This document shows, piece after piece, positions 54,213 to 62,997 of a DNA stretch of 64,000 bases. The notes beneath the pieces were generated by a model. It had not been told where the DNA came from. It worked only from the letters and a program-made list of their open reading frames with translations, and did no database searches. Origin of the DNA: Devosia sp. FKR38 (GTDB taxonomy: Bacteria > Pseudomonadota > Alphaproteobacteria > Rhizobiales > Devosiaceae). The stretch lies in contig NZ_STGC01000005.1 in NCBI RefSeq assembly GCF_005222805.1, positions 656,446 through 720,445 of the forward strand, written 5' to 3'. Position numbers and translations under genes: made by a program. How positions within the stretch are numbered: the first letter of the stretch is position 1; every line of letters begins with the position of its first letter.

Positions 54213-54257
54213 CGTGCGATCTCCCCTCGCATGAGTCATGCGATCTCCCGTCGCATG
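54213..54257. promoter_or_regulatory. Two tandem operators CATGCGA-N7-TCGCATG
   Basis: Site B (54237-54257) has perfect 7-bp arms CATGCGA and TCGCATG separated by TCTCCCG. Site A (54213-54233) is the same with one mismatch in the left arm, and the two repeat at a 24-bp interval. They sit 18-62 bp before the GTG of the enolase-superfamily gene and after the deaminase-like gene. A dimeric regulator (GntR-, LacI- or IclR-type) is inferred; none is encoded in the window. Confidence 0.65.
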
Positions 54258-54308
54258 GGAGAAGTCTAGCGGACGTCGGGCGGACCGTCGAGCGCTTGGC
54301 GTGGCCGC

Positions 54309-56150
54309 TCACCACACCGTCTTGTGCACCTGGCCGGTCTGCACATTCACCAGGCCCAGCGGCGCCAGCGGGCCGGGGGCGACCAGCACCCAGCGCCAGG
54401 GCGAGCAGGTCAGCGTGGCAAACGACAGGCGCTCGGGGAACCCCGGCGACCAGCGCGGGCTGAATGTCGGCTCATACATCCAGTCGATCTTGGCCGCCTC
54501 GGTATAGAGCGCCTGCATATCGGCATCGAGGTCTTGTGCCGAGCGGCACGACATCAGCCCGGCCACCTCATAGCGCACCGTGGCGACCACCCTGTTGCCG
54601 GTCACCAGCGCCCAGCCGCCCTTGATGTCGGACAGGGCATTGACCGCCATCGCCATGGCTTCGTCCGACGACCCCGCGCACCAGATATTGTGCTTGTCAT
54701 GGCCCAGCGAACTGGCCACGGCCGTGTCGGGCGTGCGCGGCCCCGTGCCCAGCCAGAACATTTTCGACACCGACCGGGCATTGGAGAAGCGGTCGACAAT
54801 GGCGAATTTGGTGATGTTGCGGCTCTCGTCGCGCTGCACGGCGCCATCGCGCACCGGCAGCTCATAGGTCAGGAAATCATCGGCCCAATGGAACGGCCGC
54901 AGCACGGCCGCCTGCATGGTCTCGCGCCCCGGCTCGGCGGGAATGGCAAAGTCCGCCGCCGTCAGCGCCCCGCCGACCTGCACGGTATCGGTGGCCCAAT
55001 CCGGCCAGGCAATCGCCGGCACCGGCTCGATATAGTCCGTGCCGCGCGACACCTGCCGACCATCGGCCCAGACTTCGGCAATGCTGAAGCTCTCAAGATC
55101 GGACAGCAGCACCACATCGGCAAAACGCCCCGCCGCGATCGAGCCCACCCAGGGCGTCAACCGCATATGGCGCGCCGGATTGATGGTCACGCATTGGATG
55201 GCGATCTCCGGCGCCAGCCCGGCGGCAATCGCCGTGCGCACATTGTGGTCCGTGGCGCCCTTCTGCAGCGTCTCGCTGGCGCTGCGGTCGTCGGTGGCAA
55301 AGGCAATCTGCGACCAGTCCTGCAGTCCGCGTTCGATCAGGCCCTTGATCACCTCGGGCATGGAATGGACGCGCAGCTCCATGAAGAGCCCATGGCGCAG
55401 CTTGTCCCAGAACTCCTCGGCGGTCCACGCCTCATGGTCGGAGGCGAGACCCGCTGCGGCAAAGGCATTGATCGTGGGCAGGTCCTTGATGCCCGCAGCA
55501 TGCCCCTCGATCACGCCACGCTGCGCCATGGTGGCCTCGATCATGCCCCACAGCCGATCATGCGAGCCATTGCTGGCGTCCCACACGGCGGGCCAATCCA
55601 TCACCTCGTCGAGCCCGGCCACCATCAGGCTGCCCTTGAGAAAGCCGGCCTGTTCGTCATAGCCGAGCCAGCCACCACCATGCTCATAGGCTGTCGGCGG
55701 CACAGCCGAGCCGGGCAGGGGGAAGATCTTGAGCGGCGAGCCATGCTGGCGCGCCGTCATCCAGAATTCGAGTGTGCGCGAGCCGCGCACATTGGAGAAT
55801 TCGTGGCTCGCTTCGCAGGTCCAGGTATTGCCGCGCGGCAGCACCAGCGCCGCCTCCCATTCCGGCGTCAGATGCGAGCTTTCGATATGCTTGTGCACCT
55901 CGCCCAGGCCCGGAATGGCCATCAAATCCGGTCGGTGCTCATGCCGGCCATAGCTGCCCGGATAGCTACCGGCAGGCCCGACATAGGCAATGCGGTCGCC
56001 CTTGATGACGATTTCCTGGTCGTCCAGCCAGCTGCGCGTGGCCACATCGAGCAGCCTGCCCACCCGCAGGCAACTATCGGCCGGCGCCTTGCCCATGGCC
56101 ACCAGGGTCAGGGCCTTGCGGATCGCGACTTCGGATTTGGCGTCGATCAT
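54309..56150 (-). CDS. Adenine deaminase-like amidohydrolase
   Basis: 613 residues. The match to the adenine deaminase family is clear: MAIPGLGEVHKHIESSHLTP, in which HKH takes the place of the family HVH metal ligands, then LPRGNTWTCEASHEFSNVRG in the position of the usual DPHEIANV, VIEGHAAGIKDLPTINAF, FATDDRSASETLQKGATDHN, and a conserved C-terminal half (VASSLGHDKHNIWCAGSSDE). Loss of the DPHE Asp suggests a related but different substrate. ATG 56150 lies at the family start. A 165-bp gap separates it from the quinone reductase, so it may have its own promoter. Confidence 0.85.
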   Translation of the reverse strand: MIDAKSEVAIRKALTLVAMGKAPADSCLRVGRLLDVATRSWLDDQEIVIKGDRIAYVGPAGSYPGSYGRHEHRPDLMAIPGLGEVHKHIESSHLTPEWEAALVLPRGNTWTCEASHEFSNVRGSRTLEFWMTARQHGSPLKIFPLPGSAVPPTAYEHGGGWLGYDEQAGFLKGSLMVAGLDEVMDWPAVWDASNGSHDRLWGMIEATMAQRGVIEGHAAGIKDLPTINAFAAAGLASDHEAWTAEEFWDKLRHGLFMELRVHSMPEVIKGLIERGLQDWSQIAFATDDRSASETLQKGATDHNVRTAIAAGLAPEIAIQCVTINPARHMRLTPWVGSIAAGRFADVVLLSDLESFSIAEVWADGRQVSRGTDYIEPVPAIAWPDWATDTVQVGGALTAADFAIPAEPGRETMQAAVLRPFHWADDFLTYELPVRDGAVQRDESRNITKFAIVDRFSNARSVSKMFWLGTGPRTPDTAVASSLGHDKHNIWCAGSSDEAMAMAVNALSDIKGGWALVTGNRVVATVRYEVAGLMSCRSAQDLDADMQALYTEAAKIDWMYEPTFSPRWSPGFPERLSFATLTCSPWRWVLVAPGPLAPLGLVNVQTGQVHKTVW

Positions 56151-56315
56151 GGTGGACTCGGGGAAAAACGCGGCGCAGGCGCCGGCATACATACAGGAAA
56201 AGCAAATCCGGCGAGACAGCGGCCGCGCCGGCACAGCCATAGAACATGGTACAAACGAAATAGACCGAGTCCGCGACCTGCGGCTACATCGGACCGGCCG
56301 ACCGAAAGTCAGGCG

Positions 56316-56906
56316 CTAGAAGCGCCCCATCTCCCCGCGCACCTTGTCGATGAAGCCGCTGAGCTGGCTCGGCGTGCAATTGTTCATGTCATAGAGCGCC
56401 AGATATTTCGGCCGCGTGCTGAACGTCGCCCAGCCCCAGCGCTTGGCGATGCGGCGCGGCGGATCGCCCATCACCCAGGTGCGCAAATGGCTGCCGCCAT
56501 AGGTGGTCACAAACGCCACCTTTTTGATATTGGTCAGGCACGGCACCAGCCGCCCCCGGTCAGCCCCGCCTTCCATGCGGAAGGATACGCCGGGCACGAA
56601 GATGCGGTCGAAATAGCCCTTCAGAATGGCCGGATAGCCGTAGTTCCACACCGGATGCACCACCACCATGGCGTCCGCCGCCTGCAGCCGCTCGACATAG
56701 GGCTTGATGGCGGGCGTCAGGTTCCCCGGCACGTCGTGATAGTTCAGTCGCTCCTCCCGCGTCATCACGGCGGGAAACTGCTCGTCATAGAGGTTCAGCG
56801 CATCCACGCTATGCCCGGCCGCCGTCAGGCTGGCCACCACCGCGTCAAACAGCGCCCGGTTGAAACTGGTTTCCACCGGATGGGCATGGATCACATGGAC
56901 ACGCAT
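56316..56906 (-). CDS. Flavodoxin-fold NAD(P)H dehydrogenase (quinone)
   Basis: 196 residues of the NQO1/MdaB-type flavodoxin fold: MRVHVIHAHPVETSFNRALF (FMN phosphate loop), VVHPVWNYGYPAILKGYFDR and VTTYGGSHLRTW. It would perform two-electron reduction of a quinone or another aromatic ring using FMN. Its ATG overlaps the stop of the FAD oxidoreductase gene by 1 nt (TGATG), so the two flavoproteins are made together and may act in sequence. Confidence 0.88.
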   Translation of the reverse strand: MRVHVIHAHPVETSFNRALFDAVVASLTAAGHSVDALNLYDEQFPAVMTREERLNYHDVPGNLTPAIKPYVERLQAADAMVVVHPVWNYGYPAILKGYFDRIFVPGVSFRMEGGADRGRLVPCLTNIKKVAFVTTYGGSHLRTWVMGDPPRRIAKRWGWATFSTRPKYLALYDMNNCTPSQLSGFIDKVRGEMGRF

Positions 56907-58306
56907 CAGGCTGCATGCACCGGGTTGAGGCCGTCGAACAGCCAGGCCTTGCCAGCGGTGAAATCGAAGTCCGGGTTTTCCCAGGCCACCATCTTGCCCG
57001 GGTTGAGCATGCCCTTGGGGTCGGCCTCGCGCTTGAAGGCGAGTTGCTTCTGGTCGGTGCGCTTCATGCCGCCTTCTTCCAGCGTATAGCGGTGCGGGTT
57101 GAACACGTCGCAGCCATTGTCCTCATGGATGCGCACGATTTCCTCCAGCCGCGCCTCATTGGTGTAGCGCACCAGCGGCAGGCCCGAGAGCGTGACGATG
57201 CCATCCTGCCGGGTGATTTCGAGATGCATCGGCAGCTCGTCACCCAGAATGCCAATGATCTTTTCCAGATGCGCCATGCTGGGGTAGCGCGTCTGCAGGT
57301 AGGTCACCGTCGGATCGACCTTGAGCGCCCGCAGCGTGGTGTGGTTCCACGCCAGCTCATAGACCGGCGGCAGGCGCTTGAGTTCTTCGGCGCTGGCGCT
57401 GTCCGAACGATAGCGCAGATCGCCCTTGTGGTGGCTGATGAACAGCGTCATCGCCGGCACCGCCACCGGCGCCACCATCAGCAGCACCACCGATTGCCCA
57501 TCCTTGAGATAGGGCTTGTGGCGGTTGAAATAGGCCTCGGGGATCGGCGCGGCATAGCTCGACACTTCCTTGACCAACAGGCCATCCTGCAGCGCCACCG
57601 CCTGCCCGAAGCGGGTTGCGGCGATAAAATCGTCAAAGCCCACGACCATGTCGACCCAGTCATGCGCCTGCGTCAGCGGCATTTCGGCTTCGACGATAAT
57701 GCCATTGGTGCCATAGGCGTGGGCGACCTTGAGAATGTCCTCGCCTTCGAGGTCCAGCTCGCGCGGCTCGGCCTCGCAGGTGATGACCTTAAGGCCCAAT
57801 ATGCTGCCCAGATTGCGTAGCCCGCCCCAGCGCACCGAACCCACGCCGCCCGAACCGCCAGCAATAAAGCCGCCGATCGAGGCCATGCGATAGGTCGAGG
57901 GGTGAAAGCGCAGTTCGGCCCCCACCGCCGCCCGCGTTTCATGGTCCATCTGTTCCATCACAGCCCCGGCCTGGGCCCGCACCCGGTCCGGCTTGATCTC
58001 GAGCACCTTGTCCATCTGCATCAGATTGAGCATGGCGCCGCCGGCCAATGGCATGGCCTGGCCATAATTGCCCGTGCCGGCCCCGCGCGGCGTGATCGCC
58101 ACGCCATGGCGGAACGCCGCCGCCAGCACCGTCTTGACCTCGGCATTGCTGCGCGGCGACACCACAATCTCGGCCGTCACATGGTCGAGCTTTTCCTTGA
58201 GCACCGGCGAATACCAGTAATGGTCCCGGCTGCGCTGCTGCACGATGCGGGGATGGTCTTCCACCGGAATGTCGCCCAGATCGGCGCGGAAGGCTGCAAT
58301 GCTCAT
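56906..58306 (-). CDS. FAD-binding oxidoreductase (PCMH/FAD-oxidase C type)
   Basis: 466 residues. FAD_binding_4 domain: HVTAEIVVSPRSNAEVKTVL, TPRGAGTGNYGQAMPLAGGA, MASIGGFIAGGSGGVGSVRW. The C-terminal substrate domain ends with FNPHRYTLEEGGMK and ADPKGMLNPGKMV. It is glycolate-oxidase-GlcD/VAO-like and probably oxidises a hydroxy acid or amine. One-nt overlaps on both sides (58306 and 56906) tie it to the amidohydrolase and quinone reductase. Confidence 0.87.
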   Translation of the reverse strand: MSIAAFRADLGDIPVEDHPRIVQQRSRDHYWYSPVLKEKLDHVTAEIVVSPRSNAEVKTVLAAAFRHGVAITPRGAGTGNYGQAMPLAGGAMLNLMQMDKVLEIKPDRVRAQAGAVMEQMDHETRAAVGAELRFHPSTYRMASIGGFIAGGSGGVGSVRWGGLRNLGSILGLKVITCEAEPRELDLEGEDILKVAHAYGTNGIIVEAEMPLTQAHDWVDMVVGFDDFIAATRFGQAVALQDGLLVKEVSSYAAPIPEAYFNRHKPYLKDGQSVVLLMVAPVAVPAMTLFISHHKGDLRYRSDSASAEELKRLPPVYELAWNHTTLRALKVDPTVTYLQTRYPSMAHLEKIIGILGDELPMHLEITRQDGIVTLSGLPLVRYTNEARLEEIVRIHEDNGCDVFNPHRYTLEEGGMKRTDQKQLAFKREADPKGMLNPGKMVAWENPDFDFTAGKAWLFDGLNPVHAA

Positions 58307-59619
58307 CAGTTTGGTCCCATCAGGTCGTCGAGTTCGCGATAGTCGGGGAGGGTCGTGTCGATAGCGGCGCCTTGGCGCAGCACCAGCCGGTCGGCCTGTG
58401 GCCGCGCCATCAATTCGGTCCAGCTGCGGGCGCCGAACACCACCAGGTCGGCAGCCTGGCCAGCGCCGATGTCGCCGCTATAGCCAAAGCCGGCAATGGA
58501 AGCCGGGTCGCCGCTCACCGAGCGCGCCCAGGCAAAGGCCTTGTCCTGCGGATGATCGAAATGGAGGATCCGCGCGCCTTCGCGCAGCACCTCAAAGCCA
58601 TCGAGATCGCCATAGGCATAGAAGGGGTCGCGCGTATTGTCCGAGGCAATGGCCACGGACACGCCCGCCGCCTTGAGCTCATTGAGCAGGGTCACCCCAC
58701 GCCAGCGCGGCGTGCGCACCCCGGCCTCATTGCTGCGGTCCTGCAGATACATGTTGCACATCGGCAGCGACACCACCGCGATGCCGGCCCGCGCCACCTT
58801 GTCGATCACCCGCTGCGCCACATCCCGGTCCTGCACCGCCAGCGAGCAGCAATGTCCCGCCGTCACCGAACCGGTAAAGCCGGTTTCGATCACCGCATCG
58901 GCCAGGCTCTCCAGCGCATTGGCCGCGGGATCGGGGGATTCGTCGGTGTGCAGGTCTATGTTGAGCCCCAGCCGGCCCGCCGTCTCCACCAGCCGCCGCA
59001 TGATGGTGGCGTTCTCCGGATGCACAGCAGTCGAGCCGCCGAGAATACCACCGGCGGCCTTGGTGCGCTCGGCCACCGCCGCCAGCGCTGCGGGGTCGAG
59101 AATGGTGTCCGGCCCCATCAGGCCCACGCCCTGCAATTCGATGCGTCCCGCCCAGCGGGCGCGCATGGCCTCGAACACATCCCAGCTGATGGTGTGCTGC
59201 GGCGGCGCCATGTCGAGATGGGTTCGGATGGCCGCCGTGCCATGCGCATAGGCACAGCGCAGCGCGAAATCCATGCGCCGCTCGACGTCCTGCGCCGCCC
59301 AATTGGCCGTGCGATCTTCGAGCACCGCTTTAAGAGCGCCGATCCAGGTGCCATCCGGATTCTGCCGGCGCGGCCAGATATGCCCCTTGTCGAGATGGGT
59401 GTGCAGGTCGACAAACGCCGGCAGCACAATGCCGCCATCGAGGTCGATCACATGCGCACCCGGCGCACGGCCGGCCGGCGCGATAGCGGTCACCACGCCG
59501 TCGGCGACAGTGATATCCACCCGCTCCAGCGCGCCCGACTGCGCCTGGCCCAGCACGGAGGCGGGCACATGGGCATTGGCGAGCACATAGTGCCGGTCGG
59601 CGGGAATCGTGATGCGCAT
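58306..59619 (-). CDS. Cytosine deaminase-like amidohydrolase
   Basis: 437-residue metal-dependent amidohydrolase of the CodA branch. Motifs: FVDLHTHLDKGHIWP (metal His pair), RTHLDM, NIDLHTDESPDP, TAGHCCSLAV, VSLPMCNMYLQDR and VAIASDNTRDPFYAYGDLD with the catalytic Asp. The substrate could be cytosine, isocytosine, creatinine, a pterin or another cyclic amidine. It lies 4 bp downstream of the ABC permease gene and overlaps the FAD oxidoreductase, so import and the first hydrolysis are probably linked. Confidence 0.9.
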   Translation of the reverse strand: MRITIPADRHYVLANAHVPASVLGQAQSGALERVDITVADGVVTAIAPAGRAPGAHVIDLDGGIVLPAFVDLHTHLDKGHIWPRRQNPDGTWIGALKAVLEDRTANWAAQDVERRMDFALRCAYAHGTAAIRTHLDMAPPQHTISWDVFEAMRARWAGRIELQGVGLMGPDTILDPAALAAVAERTKAAGGILGGSTAVHPENATIMRRLVETAGRLGLNIDLHTDESPDPAANALESLADAVIETGFTGSVTAGHCCSLAVQDRDVAQRVIDKVARAGIAVVSLPMCNMYLQDRSNEAGVRTPRWRGVTLLNELKAAGVSVAIASDNTRDPFYAYGDLDGFEVLREGARILHFDHPQDKAFAWARSVSGDPASIAGFGYSGDIGAGQAADLVVFGARSWTELMARPQADRLVLRQGAAIDTTLPDYRELDDLMGPN

Positions 59620-59623
59620 GGCT

Positions 59624-60484
59624 CTAGTTCTCCCGCCTTATGGCGCTTTCGTGCCAGCGGTGCAGCGTCAGCCAGGAGATCAGCGACGTCAGCCCGAAAA
59701 TGGCGATACCCGTGCCACACAGCATGATCAGGCAGACAAACAGCCGCGGCAGGTTCATGCGATACTGGCTTTCGAGCAGGCGGAACGCCAGCCCCGAACC
59801 CTGACCAGCCGATCCGGCGGCAAATTCGGCCACCACTGCCGCGATCAGCGACAGCCCGCCGCCGATGCGCAGCCCGGCCATGAAATAGGGCATGGACGCC
59901 GGGATCTTGAGGTAGATCAGCGTCTGCCAGCTCGAGGCGCCATAGAGCTCGAACAGGTTCAGCAGATTGTGGTCCACGCTCTTGAGCCCCTGCGCCATGT
60001 TGGACAGGATCGGGAAGAACGCCACGATGAAGGCGCAGATCAGCAGGGCCGTCTGCGTGTCCGGCGCATAGATCAGCAGCAGCGGCGCAATGGCGATCAT
60101 CGGCGTCACCTGCAGCACCACGGCAAACGGAAACAGCGCCAATTCCAGAATGCGCGACTGCACCAGCAGGATCGCAAGGCCCACGCCACCAATCAGCGCG
60201 ATAGCCAGCGCCGTGAAGGTGATCCGCACCGTGACCAGCAAAGCCGGCCACAGCGTGCCGGAATCGGTGAACAACGCAATGCCCACATCCACCGGCCCGG
60301 GCAGGATATAGCGCGGGATATTGTTGATCGTGACCAGCAGGTGCCAGCCCAGGATCGCCAGCAGCAGCGCCGCGATCGGGATCACCACCTGCATCAGCTT
60401 CTCGCGGTTCGGCGTTCTGGGCAGCAGCACGCCGGCTGCACTATCGGTGCCCGCTTCGCTGGGGTTCGTCATGGTCTGGCTCAT
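59624..60484 (-). CDS. NitT/TauT/ThiX-type ABC transporter permease
   Basis: 286 residues with six helices. The EAA loop is SVDHNLLNLFELYGASSWQT followed by LIYLKIPASMPYFM. ATG 60484 overlaps the ATPase stop by 1 nt (TGATG). The permease belongs with a THI5-like binding protein, a class that includes importers of thiamin pyrimidine (HMP) and other N-heterocycles. Confidence 0.9.
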   Translation of the reverse strand: MSQTMTNPSEAGTDSAAGVLLPRTPNREKLMQVVIPIAALLLAILGWHLLVTINNIPRYILPGPVDVGIALFTDSGTLWPALLVTVRITFTALAIALIGGVGLAILLVQSRILELALFPFAVVLQVTPMIAIAPLLLIYAPDTQTALLICAFIVAFFPILSNMAQGLKSVDHNLLNLFELYGASSWQTLIYLKIPASMPYFMAGLRIGGGLSLIAAVVAEFAAGSAGQGSGLAFRLLESQYRMNLPRLFVCLIMLCGTGIAIFGLTSLISWLTLHRWHESAIRREN

Positions 60485-61314
60485 CAATGGGCCTCCGCTG
60501 CGCCAATGGCGCGCTGCAGCGCGTCCGACACGTCCTGGCAGGTCTGCCGATAGCCTTCCGACACGCGATAGGCCTGGTCGCGCTCGGCCGGCTGGGCGAT
60601 GGCCATGTCGGCAAACACCTGGCCGGGCCGCGCCCGCATCACCACGATCCGGCTCGAGAGATACGCCGATTCATAAACCGAATGCGTCACGAAGATCACC
60701 GTCACGCCATGCTGCTGCCAGAGGCGCAGCACGTCGTCATTGAGCTTCTGGCGCGTGATTTCGTCGAGCGCCGCAAAGGGCTCGTCCATCAGCAGCAGCT
60801 TGGGCCGCGTCACCATGGCCCGGGCGATGGACACGCGCATGCGCATGCCGCCCGACAGCTCGCGTGGATACGATGCCGTGAAATCGGCCAGCCCGACGGC
60901 GGCCAGATTGTCCATGATGGCCTCGCGCGCCGCGGCCTTGGACACGCCGCGCAGCTTGAGCGGCAGATAGACATTGTCCATCACCGTCGCCCAGGGCATC
61001 AGCGTGGGGTCCTGGAACACAAAGCCGACGTCGCCATCCGGCAGGCCCTTGGCATTGATCTTGGAACTGGGCCAGTCGATGCTGCCCGAGGAGGGGGCGC
61101 CTAGGCCCGCAATGATGCGCAGCGCGGTGGATTTGCCGCAGCCCGAAGGCCCCAGCAGCGAGATGAACTCGCCCGCCTGCACATCCAGGCTCATGCCCTT
61201 GAGGGCCAGCGTGCCATTGGAAAACACCTTGGACACGTCGCGCATGCTCACCACGGAGCGGCGCACGGCCTCGCTGGCAGCGCCAGGGATCGTCGAAACG
61301 GCAATATCGGTCAC
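60484..61314 (-). CDS. NitT/TauT/ThiZ-type ABC transporter ATPase
   Basis: 276 residues. Walker A GPSGCGKSTA, Q-loop VFQDPTLMPW, signature LSGGMRMRVSIARAM, Walker B LLLMDEPFAALD, H-loop FVTHSVY. The start is uncertain: GTG 61314 is used, and TTG 61338 would add eight residues; neither has a good ribosome site. A perfect hairpin separates it from the binding-protein gene. Confidence 0.88.
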   Translation of the reverse strand: MTDIAVSTIPGAASEAVRRSVVSMRDVSKVFSNGTLALKGMSLDVQAGEFISLLGPSGCGKSTALRIIAGLGAPSSGSIDWPSSKINAKGLPDGDVGFVFQDPTLMPWATVMDNVYLPLKLRGVSKAAAREAIMDNLAAVGLADFTASYPRELSGGMRMRVSIARAMVTRPKLLLMDEPFAALDEITRQKLNDDVLRLWQQHGVTVIFVTHSVYESAYLSSRIVVMRARPGQVFADMAIAQPAERDQAYRVSEGYRQTCQDVSDALQRAIGAAEAH

Positions 61315-61340
61315 GGTACCAACCCGGTTTAGGGTCAAAA

Positions 61341-61366
61341 CGGCGCGGGCAGGATCGCCCGCGCCG
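61341..61366 (-). terminator. Perfect stem-loop between binding-protein and ATPase genes
   Basis: CGGCGCGGGC (61341-61350) and GCCCGCGCCG (61357-61366) form a perfect 10-bp stem with a 6-nt loop. It lies 11 bp past the binding-protein stop, without a U-tract, and would favour accumulation of the upstream binding-protein message. Confidence 0.6.
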
Positions 61367-61376
61367 AGCTTAGTCC

Positions 61377-62381
61377 TTACTTGGCCAGTTCCATGCCCAC
61401 GCCCTTGCAGGTGAACTGGGTGGTATAGGCCTTGGAGATGTCGATGCCAGCCTCATAGACGCCGACCTTGACCATCTCGTCGTAGAAGGCCGTCCAGCGC
61501 GCGTCGGTCATGCAGCCGATGCCCTTGGTCTCGGCTTCGCCCGAGATCAGGATGCCATATTCCTTCATCTTCTCGATGGAATAGGCGATCTGGCCATCCG
61601 TCATTTCCGGATTGTCGGTCTTGATCAGCGCATTGGCCGCGGCATTGTCACCATAGAGGTAATTGTACCAGCCGATGGCCGTGGCATCGACAAAGCGCTG
61701 CACCATGTCCGGATTGGTATCGACGATCTCCTGGCGGGTCTCGATGGTGGTCGAATAGGGCGCATAGCCATAGTCGGCCAGCAGGAACACCTGCGGCGCC
61801 CAGCCGGTCTGCTTTTCGATCTCATAGGGCTCGGACGTCAGATAGCCCTGCTGCACCGATTTGTCGTCGGCGATGAACGGCGCCGGATTGAAGGTATAGG
61901 GCTCATACATTTCGTCCGAGAAGCCGGTGAAGGCCGACTTCATCCACGGCCAGTAGCCGGCAAAAAAGCTGTCCTTGCCCATGATCAGCTTGCTGGCGCC
62001 GCTCAGGCTCGCCAGGTCCGTAAAGCCGGCATCGGGATGGGCCAGCAGCACCTGCGGGTCCTTCTGGAAGATCGAGGCCACCGCCAGCACGGGAATGCCT
62101 TCCTTCACCGAGTCGATGGTGGACATGCCGCCCATGTAGAAATCGAGCTGGCCGGCGATCAGCAGCTGGCCATTGGGCGCCTGCGGCCCGCCCTGGCGGA
62201 TGGTCACATCCAGCCCATATTTGGCATAGGTGCCGTCGGCCACGGCCTGGTAATAGCCGCCATGTTCGGCCTGGGCCAGCCAGTTGGTGCCAAAGGTCAC
62301 CTTGTCCAGCTCCTGGGCCGAAACACCGGGCACGGCCAGGGCAAGCCCGGCCAGAATGATAGTGCGAATAGAAACGGTCAT
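61377..62381 (-). CDS. NMT1/THI5-like ABC transporter substrate-binding protein
   Basis: 334 residues. Signal peptide MTVSIRTIILAGLALAVPGV-SAQ, then LDKVTFGTNWLAQAEHGGYY, the signature start of ThiY/THI5-like proteins (NWxAxxEHGGYYxA). Later YGLDVTIRQGGPQAPNGQLL and DFYMGGMSTIDSVKEGIPVL. Relatives bind HMP-type pyrimidines. ATG 62381 has a GGGAGCG site. It is the first gene of the minus-strand catabolic operon and is divergent from ridA. Confidence 0.91.
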   Translation of the reverse strand: MTVSIRTIILAGLALAVPGVSAQELDKVTFGTNWLAQAEHGGYYQAVADGTYAKYGLDVTIRQGGPQAPNGQLLIAGQLDFYMGGMSTIDSVKEGIPVLAVASIFQKDPQVLLAHPDAGFTDLASLSGASKLIMGKDSFFAGYWPWMKSAFTGFSDEMYEPYTFNPAPFIADDKSVQQGYLTSEPYEIEKQTGWAPQVFLLADYGYAPYSTTIETRQEIVDTNPDMVQRFVDATAIGWYNYLYGDNAAANALIKTDNPEMTDGQIAYSIEKMKEYGILISGEAETKGIGCMTDARWTAFYDEMVKVGVYEAGIDISKAYTTQFTCKGVGMELAK

Positions 62382-62596
62382 GTCTGCGCTCCCTCGGCAG
62401 CGGTCATGGTGCCGCCGCCCGTGTCTGCTGCGACCTGTGTCGCCAGAGCTGAACACTTCCGCGTTCCGCCGCGCGAGGGAAGTCAAAAAATAGGCAGTCG
62501 TGATGAATGCCTGCTATGCGTGCAGAGCGGGGTGTTTGTGACTGGTCAAGCGCTTTACCGGCCGCTAGCATCCCGCTCGCAAGACTTGGGATACCC

Positions 62597-62986
62597 ATGA
62601 TTACCACGCTTGAGCCCGCCGACATTCACCCGCCCTTTGCGCCCTATAGCCATGGGGTGGTGGTGCCGGCGGGGCAGCGCCTGGTGTTCTGCTCGGGCCA
62701 GCTCGGCATAGGCGCCGACGGTCATGTCCCGCCCGATTGCGCCGGCCAGGCCCGCATCTGTTTTGACAATATCGCCGCCATCCTGCGCGAGGCCGGCCTG
62801 GGGCTTGAGCACATCGTGCGCATCAATGCCTATGTCAGCGGGCGCGAACATCTGCCGGCCTATATGGGCGTGCGCAACGCCCTGTTTGCTGCGCCCTTTC
62901 CAGCCTCCACGCTGATGATTGTCTCCGGCTTCGCCCGGCCCGAATTTACTGTTGAGATCGAGGCCATTGCGGCCGGTCCCGCCTGA
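62597..62986 (+). CDS. RidA family protein
   Basis: 129 residues, YjgF/YER057c/UK114 fold: FAPYSHGVVVPAGQRLVFCS, GQLGIGADGHVPPDCAGQAR, HIVRINAYVSGREHLPAYMG. Archetypal RidA hydrolyses reactive enamines/imines using a conserved Arg near the C-terminus; here GFARPEFTVEIEAIA provides the Arg and Glu. Deamination by the neighbouring amidohydrolases or oxidation by the FAD enzyme could yield such imines. ATG 62597 begins the conserved domain. It is 11 bp upstream of the creatininase-family gene. Confidence 0.92.
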   Translation: MITTLEPADIHPPFAPYSHGVVVPAGQRLVFCSGQLGIGADGHVPPDCAGQARICFDNIAAILREAGLGLEHIVRINAYVSGREHLPAYMGVRNALFAAPFPASTLMIVSGFARPEFTVEIEAIAAGPA

Positions 62987-62997
62987 GGAAACTGAGT

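Noticed and set aside
54324..57089. Very long open frame (over 900 codons) on the plus strand opposite the deaminase and reductase genes
   Set aside because: Antisense shadow of GC-rich genes: His/Arg/Gly-rich with no recognisable domain, while the minus strand encodes clear families.
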